Below are positions 51,174 to 60,171 of a DNA stretch of 64,000 nucleotides, in pieces. The position numbers and the translations under genes are program-made. Source of the DNA: Bog-159 sp035541265 (GTDB lineage Bacteria; Acidobacteriota; Terriglobia; Bryobacterales; Bryobacteraceae); the NCBI GenBank assembly GCA_035541265.1, contig DATKNQ010000266.1:6828-70827 (forward strand). Direction: 5' to 3'. The notes beneath the pieces were generated by a model. It was not told the DNA's origin. It did not search any database and saw only the letters and a program-made list of their open reading frames with translations. Position 1 is the first letter of the stretch. The number at the start of each line of letters is the position of its first letter.

Positions 51174-52316
51174 ATGTTGCGGCAAGATGCCACGGCCCCC
51201 CGGACCCTAATCGCGGACGATCAGCCCGACGTCTTGGAAGCACTCCGCCTGCTGTTGAAGCGCGAAGGCTACCTGATCGAAACCGTAAACTCGCCCAAAG
51301 CAGTGTTGGATCGCCTCGGCAGCCGCGAATACGATTTGCTGTTGATGGACCTGAACTACGCCCTGGACACAACATCGGGCCAGGAGGGTCTGGATCTGCT
51401 CGCGCGCGTGCAAAAGCTCGACAAAACGCTGCCCGTGGTGGTGATGACCGCGTGGGGTAGCATCCGCCTCGCGGTGGAAGCCATGCAGCGCGGCGCGGCC
51501 GACTTCGTGGAAAAACCCTGGGACAATCTGAAGCTGCTTTCGACGTTGCGCACGCAGATCGAATCACGCAACCAGCGGCGGCATGGCGCGGCCAGCGAAT
51601 CGGGTGAAATCGAAGAAGCCAGCGCCACGCAGCGCGATTTGTTGCCGCGCGAGATCCCGCGCTTTCCGGGCTATGGCATTTCCGCCGCGTGGCGTCCGGC
51701 CGGAGCCGTCAGCGGCGACTATGTGGATCTGCTGGCGCTGGACCCGGATCACCTGGCGCTGTGCGTGGCAGACGTGATCGGCAAAGGCGTGCCGGCAGCG
51801 CTGTTGATGTCGAACGTGCAGGCGGCCGTGCATGCCCTGGCGGGCGAGATGCATCCGACCGGTGAGCTTTGCGGGCGCATCAATCGCATTGTGGCCGGCA
51901 ATCTGGGATCCGGCAAGTTCATCACGTTCCTCTATGGCGTGCTCGACGGACCCCGCCGCCGCTTCAGCTATACCAATGCGGGCCATTGCGAACCGATCCT
52001 GGTGCGCCGGAACGGCGACTGTACGCGCGTGAATCATGGTGGCGTAGTGCTGGGCATTTTTCCGGATTGGTCGTATCAGGAAGAGCACGTGGAGCTGGAA
52101 CCGGGCGACCGCCTGGTATTGTTCACCGATGGGATCACCGAGATCTCCAACGCCAACGACGAGGAGTTCGGCGAGGAACGGCTGATGGAAGTGCTCAGAG
52201 CCAATCGTGCACTCGACGCGGAAGGCATGCAGAAGCGCGTGATGGCCGCCATCGTGGATTTCAGCGGCGGAAAGTTTCAGGACGATGCCAGCCTGATCGT
52301 GGCCGCGGTGGATTAA
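51174..52316 (+). CDS. Response regulator with PP2C-type (RsbU/SpoIIE) phosphatase output
   Basis: A 380-aa signalling protein. The ATG at 51174 follows GAGG. Receiver domain (about 12-125): acidic pocket IADDQPD, phosphoacceptor Asp in LLMDLNYA, Lys in FVEKPWDN. The PP2C/SpoIIE domain (about 165-378) has GDYVDLLALD, VADVIGKGVPAALLMSN, FTDGITE and the metal motif QDDASLIV. Such proteins dephosphorylate anti-anti-sigma factors in partner-switching control. No anti-sigma pair is nearby. Confidence 0.92.
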   Translation: MLRQDATAPRTLIADDQPDVLEALRLLLKREGYLIETVNSPKAVLDRLGSREYDLLLMDLNYALDTTSGQEGLDLLARVQKLDKTLPVVVMTAWGSIRLAVEAMQRGAADFVEKPWDNLKLLSTLRTQIESRNQRRHGAASESGEIEEASATQRDLLPREIPRFPGYGISAAWRPAGAVSGDYVDLLALDPDHLALCVADVIGKGVPAALLMSNVQAAVHALAGEMHPTGELCGRINRIVAGNLGSGKFITFLYGVLDGPRRRFSYTNAGHCEPILVRRNGDCTRVNHGGVVLGIFPDWSYQEEHVELEPGDRLVLFTDGITEISNANDEEFGEERLMEVLRANRALDAEGMQKRVMAAIVDFSGGKFQDDASLIVAAVD

Positions 52317-53071
52317 ATACCGGCGTACCAGGCGTAGCCGCCTTCGGGCGCAGACGAGCCCAATCCTTTGCCGAATTTTTTCAGATCGTCGGTGACGGTG
52401 AGGCGCGTAATGTATTTGACGCTCTTGTATCCCAACTGGCGCGGCACCCGCATGCGCAGCGGCCCGCCGCTGCCTACCGGAATCTCACCGCCGTTCATCG
52501 CGTGCGCCAGCAGCGTCTGCGGATGCAGCGCCTCTGCCATATCCATGCTGTCCCACCAGTCGGGCTCGATGGATTGATAGACGACGTGTGTGGCTTTCGG
52601 GTGGATGCCTACCAGGTGCAGCACATGCGAAAGCGGCACGCCGGTCCATTCGGCGATGTATGACCATCCTTCCTCGCAAGCAATTTCCGTGATCTGGCTG
52701 CGGGACGGGAAATTCCGCAGTTCGACGAGCGAGAAGGAGGCGGGCTGCGCGACCATGCCGCCGACGCTCAGGCTCCAGTCGACGAATCCTCCCAGTTGCT
52801 GGCGTTTATACGCGTCGGTCAACGGTCCCGTGTCGTTGGCGAACGGAGGGCTCGAAATCTGGCTGCGCGAAAATTCACGGGCCATCGAGTGCTTCGTCAG
52901 CAGGCGCTGGCAGGCGTAGGTGAGCGTTTCGCCCGCGCCATAGATTCCGCCGTGATCGGGCGGCACCAATCCGTATTTTTGCACCAGGCGCGCGGCGACT
53001 CCCAGGCCTGCCGCACCGGCGGTTGCCGCGAGTCCGGTGGTGAACAATTTGCGACGTGAGATGTGGCTCAT
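52313..53071 (-). CDS. Tat-exported sulfite-oxidase-family molybdopterin oxidoreductase (MsrP/YedY-like)
   Basis: A 252-aa periplasmic enzyme. The start at 53071 gives a Tat signal (SRRKLFTTGLAATAGAAGLG) and overlaps the cytochrome gene stop by 4 bases; the longer open frame upstream only reads through that gene. The conserved molybdenum-ligand Cys is in ITEIACEEGWSYIAEW. Also present are VYQSIEPDWWDSMDMAEALH and the GGPLRMRVPRQLGYKSVKYI end (quoted in part). Substrate unknown; electrons probably pass through the cytochrome b encoded just before it. Confidence 0.88.
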   Translation of the reverse strand: MSHISRRKLFTTGLAATAGAAGLGVAARLVQKYGLVPPDHGGIYGAGETLTYACQRLLTKHSMAREFSRSQISSPPFANDTGPLTDAYKRQQLGGFVDWSLSVGGMVAQPASFSLVELRNFPSRSQITEIACEEGWSYIAEWTGVPLSHVLHLVGIHPKATHVVYQSIEPDWWDSMDMAEALHPQTLLAHAMNGGEIPVGSGGPLRMRVPRQLGYKSVKYITRLTVTDDLKKFGKGLGSSAPEGGYAWYAGI

Positions 53072-53796
53072 ATGTTCTCCCGATCTGCCGGCGGGTTTCC
53101 CAGAATCATTGCGCGCATCCGGCTCGCAAATCCCGCAAGGAAGATCATCAGCACGTGAATCAGCACGAAAAGCAGCAGAGCGATAGAAACGAGAAAGTGG
53201 ATGGTGCGCGCGGATTGCCGCCCGCCCAGCAATGTGACGGAGGCCGGGAACGCGGAAGTAAACGCGGGCGACATCGCCAGTCCGGTCCAAATCACCAGCG
53301 GGAACAGAACGAAGATCACCAGCACGTAAGTCAGCCGCTGCAGCACGTTGTAGGACCAGGCTTCGGATCGCTCCGGCCGCTCGAAGCGCAGATGGCCGCC
53401 GATCGCAGCTATGAACGCGCGCGGTGCGAAGTCAGACTTGGCCGGCAGCAGGTCTCTTCGGAAGTGCCGGCTGGCCAATCCGGAAGCCACGTACAGCAGG
53501 CCAGTCAAAACTGCGAGCCACGCAGCCTGAAAATGAAGGGCCCGGCTCCAGCCGTTCTGGTCGGGTAGCACGTATCCATAGCCGGTCACCACGGACGCCC
53601 GGGAGGAAGGGATCGGCAGCACGAACAAAGGCGTAGTCAGGATGTTGCCAGTTTCGCCCCAATAAAATCGAGGATGGGAGAGGACGATTTCAAATCCGGT
53701 GAGGAGTAGCGCAAAGAAACAGAGCGTGGTGATCCAGTGCGTGACACGGACGAAAAGAGTATGCCGCGGCCCCTCGACCCAGCCAGCATCCGCCAT
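53068..53796 (-). CDS. Cytochrome b561/b6-type membrane subunit
   Basis: A 242-aa protein with about five hydrophobic segments. Candidate heme His lie in RVTHWITTLCFFALLL, RALHFQAAWLAV, RTIHFLVSIALLLFV and VLIHVLMIFL. It is the upstream partner of the molybdopterin enzyme (ATGA overlap). Classical MsrP works with MsrQ, a different heme protein family; here a b561-type protein takes that place, as in several sulfite-oxidase-like systems. Confidence 0.87.
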   Translation of the reverse strand: MADAGWVEGPRHTLFVRVTHWITTLCFFALLLTGFEIVLSHPRFYWGETGNILTTPLFVLPIPSSRASVVTGYGYVLPDQNGWSRALHFQAAWLAVLTGLLYVASGLASRHFRRDLLPAKSDFAPRAFIAAIGGHLRFERPERSEAWSYNVLQRLTYVLVIFVLFPLVIWTGLAMSPAFTSAFPASVTLLGGRQSARTIHFLVSIALLLFVLIHVLMIFLAGFASRMRAMILGNPPADRENI

Positions 53797-53818
53797 TTCG
53801 GGATTGTAACACGCGCGG

Positions 53819-54604
53819 CTAACCGGGCCGGCGCCTCGTCAGGAAAAGAAACATCGTGACGCTGAAGAAATAGCGATTGCCGGCGTCCATCGCGGCCAGG
53901 TCGTCGAGCCACGCGGCGGCATCTTCCGCGGTGACGCCGCGGCGGCCTGCCACGAATCCGGCGGCGAACTTCGCCATCCCGGCCACGAACGGTTCAGCCG
54001 TGAGTGCGACCAGGGCATACGTGTCCACTGACAACAGATCGAAACCCGCTTGGCGGAGCAGGGGACCCAGCCGCCTGGGCAGGTAAGGATCAGCCCGGTG
54101 CTCATCCCACGCGTGAAACACTCGCGCGGCCCGCGCGCGGTCGCCGGCCTCCCAAACCAACGAGCCCAAATCAATGTCCACGATGATGGCGCGGCCACCG
54201 GGGCGCAGAACGCGGTGCAGCTCCCGTAGCGCGGCCTCCATGTCTTCGACGAACTCGTAAACCTGAATGGCGGCCGCCGCATCGAACGCCTCGGGCGCGG
54301 AAGGGATCTTAGTGACGTCCGCTTCCTGGAAGGAAACCTGGGGCAGCCCCGCGCAGCGCCGTTTGGCCCGCGAGAGCATGTCCGGACTCTTATCGATTCC
54401 GACAATTTGGCCAGCCGAACCCAATTGCAGAGCCATCTCGCCGGCCAGGTATCCCGGTCCGGTGCCAACATCCAATACATGCTCGCCAGGACGAAGATCG
54501 AGCGCAGCCAAGGCCTTCTGGCGGCGAGTGGCCGGAATGGCCGAGACGTAGAGGGACTCCAGGTGGCGCGAAACGGCGGCGTCGAACTCCAGTTGGCTTG
54601 TCAT
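53819..54604 (-). CDS. SAM-dependent methyltransferase (class I)
   Basis: A 261-aa enzyme. Motif I is HVLDVGTGPGYLAGEMA, motif II includes IVGIDKSPDML, and the post-motifs VSFQEADVTKIP and LRPGGRAIIVDIDL follow. The overall pattern resembles UbiE/arsenite-methyltransferase relatives, but substrate-specific residues were not recognised. Its start is 43 bases from the divergent FAD dehydrogenase gene. Confidence 0.87.
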   Translation of the reverse strand: MTSQLEFDAAVSRHLESLYVSAIPATRRQKALAALDLRPGEHVLDVGTGPGYLAGEMALQLGSAGQIVGIDKSPDMLSRAKRRCAGLPQVSFQEADVTKIPSAPEAFDAAAAIQVYEFVEDMEAALRELHRVLRPGGRAIIVDIDLGSLVWEAGDRARAARVFHAWDEHRADPYLPRRLGPLLRQAGFDLLSVDTYALVALTAEPFVAGMAKFAAGFVAGRRGVTAEDAAAWLDDLAAMDAGNRYFFSVTMFLFLTRRRPG

Positions 54605-54647
54605 GTTGATTTCTCACCCAGGTCGGTTATTATATCCATCACAAACC

Positions 54648-56276
54648 ATGGATAGCGCAACGTTGCGCGAAACCGAAATTGTCATCGCCGGCGGTGGCCT
54701 CGCGGGTATTGTCGCGGCGTACGAGTTGCTCGACTGCGGACGGCGCGTCCTGCTCATCGACAAGGACCGTCCCGAGAACTTCGGCGGGCTAGCCAGGGAA
54801 TCGTTCGGCGGCATCCACCTGATCGGCACGCCGCACCAACGCCGCTTGCACATCCAGGATTCTCCGGAACTCGCCTGGCGCGACTGGCAGAGCGTTGCGG
54901 ACTACGGTCCCGGCGACGATTGGCCGCGCGCCTGGGGCCGCTTTTATTGCGAGAACTCTCGCGAATATATCTTCGAGTTCCTCGACCAGAAGAAGATCGA
55001 GTTCTTGCCGCTGGTCAACTGGCCCGAGCGCGGCGTCGACGCTCCCGGTAACAGCGTGCCGCGCTGGCATATCGTTTGGGGCACCGGCCATGAAATCATC
55101 GCGCGGCTGCGCGACGCGCTCGAGGCGCACCCACGGCGCGCGAATCTGGATCTGCTCTTCGATACCGAAGTCTCCGGCATCGAGATGGCCGGCGCCCGCG
55201 CCACGGGCATTCATGGCCGTGCGATGGAGGGCGGCGGGGAGATCCGCGTCAGGGCCGAGCACGTGATCATCGCCTCTGGCGGCATTTGCGGCGGCGATTT
55301 GAGCTGCGTGCGCGCGCACTGGTACAGGCCGTGGGGAGATCCGCCGCGCAAGCTGCTCAACGGCGCGCATCGCTACGGTGACGGCATGCTGCACGCGAAG
55401 GTCGGGGACTTGGGCGGCGCGGTCACGCATCTCGATCTGCAGTGGCACTACGCTGCGGGCGTGCACCATCCCGCGAAACGCCGTCCGAATGATGGCTTGA
55501 GTCTCGTGCCGCCGCGCTCGGCTCTCTGGCTGAATGCGCGCGGCGAGCGCATCATGCACCCCGGTCCGATGCCGGTTTATGGCGACACGCGGCGTCTGGT
55601 GGCGAGCGTGCTCGCGCAGCCCGGCCAATATTCCTGGCAGGTGATGAATTGGAAGATCGCCATCAAGGAACTGGCCGTATCTGGCTGCGATTACATGACC
55701 GCGTTCCGCTACAGGAAGAAGCTCGCGCTGGCTGCCAGCCTGGTGTTCGGCAACAAGGACCTGGTCGAACGGCTGATCCGCGATTGTCCGGACGACCTCG
55801 TGGTGTCGGACCATCTGGACGATCTCATGGAGCGCATGGATCAGAAAAGCCTGTACGGGCTGACGATCGACCGTCCGAGCATGGCAGCCAGCATCCGCGC
55901 ATGGGACGAGATGATCGGGCGCGGCCCTGCCTACTTCAATGACGAGCAATTGCGGCGTATCGCCAACGCGCGCGCCTATCGCGGCGACCGCGTGCGCACC
56001 TGCAAATTCCAGAAGATTCTCGATCCCAAGGCGCGCCCGCTGATCGCCATTCGCGAGTTCATCCTGAGCCGCAAGAGCCTGGGAGGCATTCAGACCGATC
56101 TCGCGTGCCGCGTACTGCGCGCGGCCGGTGGCCAGCCGATCCCAGGGCTGTACGCAGTGGGAGAAGCCGCGGGGTTCGGGGGTGGCGGCATGCACGGCAA
56201 GGGATCGCTCGAAGGAACGTTTCTGGGTGGCTGCGTTCTGTCGGGCCGGCTCGCCGCGCGCGGAATTGCGGGTTGA
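54648..56276 (+). CDS. FAD-binding dehydrogenase (COG3573-type, ketosteroid-dehydrogenase-like)
   Basis: A 542-aa flavoprotein. The FAD motif is IVIAGGGLAGIVAAYELLD, then LIDKDRPENFGGLARESFGG; the C-terminal AVGEAAGFGGGGMHGKGSLE FAD-contact region is near residue 515. The length and the LEGTFLGGCVLSGRLAA ending match FAD-binding dehydrogenases related to 3-ketosteroid dehydrogenases and fumarate reductases. The start at 54648 is preferred; the 15 codons upstream lack family sequence. Substrate unknown. Confidence 0.85.
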   Translation: MDSATLRETEIVIAGGGLAGIVAAYELLDCGRRVLLIDKDRPENFGGLARESFGGIHLIGTPHQRRLHIQDSPELAWRDWQSVADYGPGDDWPRAWGRFYCENSREYIFEFLDQKKIEFLPLVNWPERGVDAPGNSVPRWHIVWGTGHEIIARLRDALEAHPRRANLDLLFDTEVSGIEMAGARATGIHGRAMEGGGEIRVRAEHVIIASGGICGGDLSCVRAHWYRPWGDPPRKLLNGAHRYGDGMLHAKVGDLGGAVTHLDLQWHYAAGVHHPAKRRPNDGLSLVPPRSALWLNARGERIMHPGPMPVYGDTRRLVASVLAQPGQYSWQVMNWKIAIKELAVSGCDYMTAFRYRKKLALAASLVFGNKDLVERLIRDCPDDLVVSDHLDDLMERMDQKSLYGLTIDRPSMAASIRAWDEMIGRGPAYFNDEQLRRIANARAYRGDRVRTCKFQKILDPKARPLIAIREFILSRKSLGGIQTDLACRVLRAAGGQPIPGLYAVGEAAGFGGGGMHGKGSLEGTFLGGCVLSGRLAARGIAG

Positions 56277-56290
56277 TCCGGCAGGCAGCG

Positions 56291-56366
56291 TGGAGCCGGG
56301 AGCGGGGATCGAACCCGCGACCTCAAGATTACAAATCTAGCGCTCTGCCAGCTGAGCTATCCCGGC
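56291..56366 (-). tRNA. tRNA-Thr (anticodon UGU)
   Basis: Read on the minus strand the 76-base gene folds as a complete cloverleaf: acceptor GCCGGGA pairs with TCCCGGC, the D arm is GCTCAGCTGGCAGAGC, the anticodon loop is TTTGTAA with anticodon TGT (56333-56331), and the T arm is CGCGGGTTCGATCCCCG. CCA is encoded at the 3' end (56293-56291). Confidence 0.95.
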
Positions 56367-56410
56367 CAGTCTCCTCATTATCGCGTAATCAGAGCGCCAG
56401 TTGCTGCGCC

Positions 56411-56608
56411 TCAGCCCTCTTCCGGTTCGCACCCGGCGGCCAGGCGCTGGCGGCGAAGTTCTTCCTCGGCCCAGAACCAATCCTCAGCCGGCGTCTCCTC
56501 GGGCGCTTCCATTTCCCAGTGCCAGTTGGCCAGGCGGCTGAGTTCCTCGCGATCGACGACTTCGTCACCGACCGTAGCTTCTTCTTCAAACTGTGCGATG
56601 ACCGGCAT
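56411..56608 (-). CDS. Small acidic DUF2934-like protein
   Basis: A 65-aa protein. Its second half (ANWHWEMEAPEETPAEDWFW AEEELRRQRLA) fits the DUF2934 pattern, in which a helix with LWE is followed by a D/E-x-W-x-x-AE-x-E-L helix. It is strongly acidic. An overlapping ORF in another frame (56389-56589) is basic and less protein-like. It lies next to the tRNA gene. Function unknown. Confidence 0.62.
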   Translation of the reverse strand: MPVIAQFEEEATVGDEVVDREELSRLANWHWEMEAPEETPAEDWFWAEEELRRQRLAAGCEPEEG

Positions 56609-56658
56609 GGCCCAATTATGACGCCGGACCTTTAGAGAATCAAGGGTCTGATAATCTG

Positions 56659-57453
56659 ATGTTGATGTCCGAAGACGTCAAGTCCGTGCGGCTCAATCCG
56701 GAGACCGTTCTTGCATTTCAGACATACGTTCAGGAAGCCGAAACCGCGATGGAACAGACAGTGGCCGGTGGCGACTTCCTGTGGTCGGATCGCGAGCCGA
56801 AGCGGGCCCGGCAGGTGCGCGGAGGGAAGATCGCCGCGGAATTCTGGCACGGCAAGGGGCCGTTGAAGGTGGAGTCGGGACTGATCCACGATTGGATAGG
56901 AGCCGTGCTGATTCCGGGCGCGACCATGGAGGCCACCCTGGCCCGCATCCAGGACTACGATAATCACAAACTGATTTACCGCCCCGAAGTGATCGCCTCG
57001 AAGCTCATCGCCCGCTCCGGCGACGACTTCCAGATCTACCTGCGCGTGCTCAAAAAGAAGATCATCACCGTGGTGCTCGACACCGATCATGACGTCCACT
57101 ACTTCACTGTGGACAGCAAGCGCGGCGGTTGCCGCTCCTACACGACCCGGACGGCGGAAGTGGACAACGCCGGCAAGCCGGATGAAGTCGTGCAACGGCC
57201 GGATTCAGGCTATGGATTCCTGTGGCGCCTGAACTCCTACTGGCGATTCGAGCAGCGCGCCGAAGGTCTCTACGCCGAGTGCCGCGCGATTTCTCTCACG
57301 CGCGACATCCCGGCGGCGTTGCGCTGGATCATCGATCCCATCGTGCGCAGTCTGCCCAAAGAATCGCTGGTACATACCTTGAAGGCCACCCGCGACGCTA
57401 TAGCCGGCCACGGGGCACAGGGGCCACGGGCGAAATCCGGCGGACCCGTGTAG
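56659..57453 (+). CDS. START/SRPBCC-like hypothetical protein
   Basis: A 264-aa protein with no signal peptide. Its pattern, an N-terminal helix, strands such as FQIYLRVLKKKIITVVLDTD, a C-terminal helix after WRFEQRAEGLYAECRAISLT, and a positively charged end, resembles START-type lipid-binding folds. ATG at 56659 or 56665 can both serve as start. Function unknown; it lies 9 bases before the next gene. Confidence 0.6.
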   Translation: MLMSEDVKSVRLNPETVLAFQTYVQEAETAMEQTVAGGDFLWSDREPKRARQVRGGKIAAEFWHGKGPLKVESGLIHDWIGAVLIPGATMEATLARIQDYDNHKLIYRPEVIASKLIARSGDDFQIYLRVLKKKIITVVLDTDHDVHYFTVDSKRGGCRSYTTRTAEVDNAGKPDEVVQRPDSGYGFLWRLNSYWRFEQRAEGLYAECRAISLTRDIPAALRWIIDPIVRSLPKESLVHTLKATRDAIAGHGAQGPRAKSGGPV

Positions 57454-57462
57454 AATACGCCT

Positions 57463-58665
57463 ATGAGAACTTTAGTTCTAGGCGTACTCACCCTCTGTGC
57501 TTCATCCGCCGCATTCGCTCAGGCTGGGACGTGTGCGGGCATGAGCCTGGGGCCGCTTGCTTCGCTGAACGGTTTCGTGCCGTTCCCTTCCAGCAGCCTT
57601 TGGAACACGGACATATCGAACGCGCCCGTGGATCCAAACTCGGCGAACCTGATCAACTACATCGGTGCGAATACCACCCTGCATCCCGATTTCGGCGCCG
57701 GGCTCTATAACGGCCAGAGCATGGGCATCCCGTATCAAATCGAGGCCGGCGCGCAGCCCAAAGTGGCTGTGAAATTGACCGAGTATCCCAGCGAAAGCGA
57801 CCCGGGGCCCATGCCCATCCCCGCCAACGCCTTGATTGAGGGCTACCCGAATCCGGGAAGTGGCGACCGTCATGTGCTGGTCCTGGACCAGGGAGGCTGC
57901 TGGCTCTACGAGCTGTACAACGCTTCGATTTCGAATAACCGGTGGTCAGCCGGATCTTCGGCTATCTGGGACATGACCATCAACGAACAGCGCCCGTACA
58001 CCTGGACATCGGCGGACGCCGCCGGCCTGCCGGTCTTTGCGGGCCTGGTGCGTTACGACGAGGTAGCGGCGGGTGTCGTCAAGCATGCCTTCCGCTTCAC
58101 GGTTCCCACCACGCAGGAAGCCTTCACCCCGCCGGCTACTCACTGGGCATCCAGCGTGACTGACCCGAACGCGCCGCCGATGGGAATGCGGCTGCGGCTG
58201 AAATCGAGCTTCGACATCTCCGGGTTTTCCCCCGCGAACCAGGTGATTCTCACGGCGTTACAGCACTACGGAATGATCCTCGCCGACAATGGCAGCGCGA
58301 TCTACATCACGGGAATGCCGGACAGCCACTGGAACAACAACGATCTCGGCGCGCTGAAGAGTATCACGGCATCGAACTTCGATGTGATCCTGATGAACCA
58401 GATCTACACCCCGTCGAACGTGCCCACCGGGCCCGTGCCCACGGTCGCCAGCTTTACGGCGAATCCGTCTGCCGTCAGCGCGGGGCAGCAGGTGACTTTG
58501 AGCTGGAGCGTTAGCGGCGCCAGTTACGTGATCGTGACTCCGCAAGCCGGTCCGGTTCGGGGGACCAGTGCGGTCGTGACGCCGGCGGCCACGACCACCT
58601 ACGGCCTATACGCCACGAACCAATATGGCCGTAAGATCGCGACCGTCAAAGTTACCGTGCAGTAG
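57463..58665 (+). CDS. Exported protein with C-terminal Ig-like domain
   Basis: A 400-aa secreted protein. A signal peptide (about 1-19, ending AFAQAG) is followed by a conserved-looking domain (FPSSSLWNTDISNAPVDPNS; DPGPMPIPANALIEGYP; VLDQGGCWLYELYNA; MGMRLRLKSSFD). From about residue 325 comes an Ig-like module (VASFTANPSAVSAGQQVTLS, then TTTYGLYATNQYGRKIATVK). The N-terminal domain is of unknown function; its His/Asp-rich ends (HYGMILADNGSAIYITGMPD) may suggest an enzyme. Confidence 0.7.
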   Translation: MRTLVLGVLTLCASSAAFAQAGTCAGMSLGPLASLNGFVPFPSSSLWNTDISNAPVDPNSANLINYIGANTTLHPDFGAGLYNGQSMGIPYQIEAGAQPKVAVKLTEYPSESDPGPMPIPANALIEGYPNPGSGDRHVLVLDQGGCWLYELYNASISNNRWSAGSSAIWDMTINEQRPYTWTSADAAGLPVFAGLVRYDEVAAGVVKHAFRFTVPTTQEAFTPPATHWASSVTDPNAPPMGMRLRLKSSFDISGFSPANQVILTALQHYGMILADNGSAIYITGMPDSHWNNNDLGALKSITASNFDVILMNQIYTPSNVPTGPVPTVASFTANPSAVSAGQQVTLSWSVSGASYVIVTPQAGPVRGTSAVVTPAATTTYGLYATNQYGRKIATVKVTVQ

Positions 58666-58668
58666 GCT

Positions 58669-59607
58669 TCAGTTCGCGGTTAGCGTCATCGCGAGCACCA
58701 CCACGTTCCGGTCGTCCGGCAGGGTGATGCTTTCCACCGTCTTGGTCCCGTCCAGTGCAAACGGATAGGCGTAAAGATAAAAGACATTCAGTTCGAGACG
58801 GCCATTATCCGCGCAGCGGTAGGGCATAACTACCGCTTGATGTTCACCTGCATATTCCGCGGGAATGAACCAGTCACTGAAATCGCGGACATATGTGGCG
58901 ACGGTACCATCGGTGTAGGTGACGTTGATGATCTGGCGAGCTTGACCTCCGTTGACCGCCGCACCCAAGAGGATCAGGTGGCCAAACTGCCCGGCGGGCA
59001 GCAAGATGGGCTGTCCCGTCCCGCTCACGGTATCGAGTGCGTTCGCAGGCCCGAAATTGAATTGAACACCGTTGTAGATGCGGGACTCCGTCAGCAGGTT
59101 GACGGAATACGCGTATCCGTCGCCGTCGAGACCGCCCGTGGTGAACGGCGTGCCGTTACTGTAGATCCCATAGACGTCGTAGTAGGATGATAGATTCACC
59201 GGCGTGCCGCTGCCCCCGGTACCTGTCGCGGCGCTCACCGCCAGGCTAATGGAAATACTCGCGGTGAGGCTGCCGGACGTGCCGGTAATAGTTACTGTAC
59301 TGACACCCGTCGCCGCCACCGGACCGGCTGCGAACACCAAAGTTGTGGTGCTTGCGGTGGACGGAGGTTTGAACTGTGCGATTACTCCTTGCGGCAACGT
59401 CGAAATCGCGAAGGTGACGTTGCCGTTGAACCCGTTCACCGGCTGAACCGTGACCGTGCTGCCGGCAGCCGCGTTCTCCGCAAGGTAGACGCTAGCGGGC
59501 GATGCCGTGAGCGAGAAACTCTGCGCCCGGGCCGCCGCTGAAAGAAAGATTGTCGAACACACTGCCGGAAGCAGCAACGGCAGCGCGGAAATCAGCTTCG
59601 GTTTCAT
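58669..59607 (-). CDS. Exported Ig-like repeat hypothetical protein
   Basis: A 312-aa secreted protein. The ATG at 59607 follows GGAGGGGAGA and starts a signal peptide (about 1-28, ending AARAQS). The first module (SFSLTASPASVYLAENAAAG, then TVTVQPVNGFNGNVTFAIST) is of the Ig-like type seen in many acidobacterial surface proteins. The second half (about 135-312) looks like a carbohydrate-binding-type sandwich (YDVYGIYSNGTPFTTGGLDG). It ends 4 bases from the convergent gene. Confidence 0.7.
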   Translation of the reverse strand: MKPKLISALPLLLPAVCSTIFLSAAARAQSFSLTASPASVYLAENAAAGSTVTVQPVNGFNGNVTFAISTLPQGVIAQFKPPSTASTTTLVFAAGPVAATGVSTVTITGTSGSLTASISISLAVSAATGTGGSGTPVNLSSYYDVYGIYSNGTPFTTGGLDGDGYAYSVNLLTESRIYNGVQFNFGPANALDTVSGTGQPILLPAGQFGHLILLGAAVNGGQARQIINVTYTDGTVATYVRDFSDWFIPAEYAGEHQAVVMPYRCADNGRLELNVFYLYAYPFALDGTKTVESITLPDDRNVVVLAMTLTAN

Positions 59608-59750
59608 CTCTCCCCTCCAAGTTTGATGGGAAACGCCAAGACTTATCCACACTACGATGGCGGGGTAAGCCGGGTTACAGAGCGCCTCGATTCAATGTGA
59701 GGATCGATACCGAGTCTGAGTTTCTGCTGTTGAGGTCTGCGTAGGAAGAA

Positions 59751-59945
59751 TCAGCCGGGAACCGACTTGTTCCCTTCATTGGCGACGGCATGCACCTGGC
59801 GCTTCTTTCCGCTGCCGCTCTTGCGGCCGGGCGGCCGGCCCCGGCCTCGAGGACGATCCGCAGCCAGGCGTTCCAGACTCATGATGGCCTGATCGATGTT
59901 GTCGCGTTGCTGCCTGAGTTCCGCAAGCGCCTTCGCTAAATCCAT
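59751..59945 (-). CDS. Small coiled-coil protein with basic tail
   Basis: A 64-aa protein. Residues 1-30 form an amphipathic helix (MDLAKALAELRQQRDNIDQA IMSLERLA) that would dimerise. The remainder is basic and Gly/Arg/Lys-rich (RPRGRGRPPGRKSGSGKKRQ), as in AT-hook-like nucleic-acid binders. Such short proteins are common in Acidobacteria. Function unknown. Confidence 0.6.
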   Translation of the reverse strand: MDLAKALAELRQQRDNIDQAIMSLERLAADRPRGRGRPPGRKSGSGKKRQVHAVANEGNKSVPG

Positions 59946-60032
59946 CGTGCAGTCACCCCCCTCTCTCCCGCCGGGTACACATGCCGGCGAAGTATTAGAA
60001 GTACTGAACGTACCATTAAATTACATAAACGT

Positions 60033-60038
60033 ATTATA
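60033..60038 (-). promoter_or_regulatory. Candidate -10 element (TATAAT)
   Basis: A perfect TATAAT on the minus strand lies in an AT-rich 226-base gap, about 90 bases before the small coiled-coil gene. A matching -35 is weak, so only the -10 is claimed. Confidence 0.35.
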
Positions 60039-60171
60039 CGCAATTTCCTTTTGACCTATTGAAACAGAATCAGGGGCAGAATCTCAACAATTGTGCGGAT
60101 TTGTCCACACATAACTGCGCATATAGGGCTTGCGGCATCGGGCGGCGATGTTTGACGATTTTTCCCACGCT

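Noticed and set aside
54789..56195. A 468-codon open frame on the minus strand
   Set aside because: It mirrors the FAD dehydrogenase gene, whose motifs are clear, so it is a shadow frame.
56291..56366. tRNA-Thr as an attachment site of an integrated island
   Set aside because: No integrase gene and no repeated tRNA end were found nearby.
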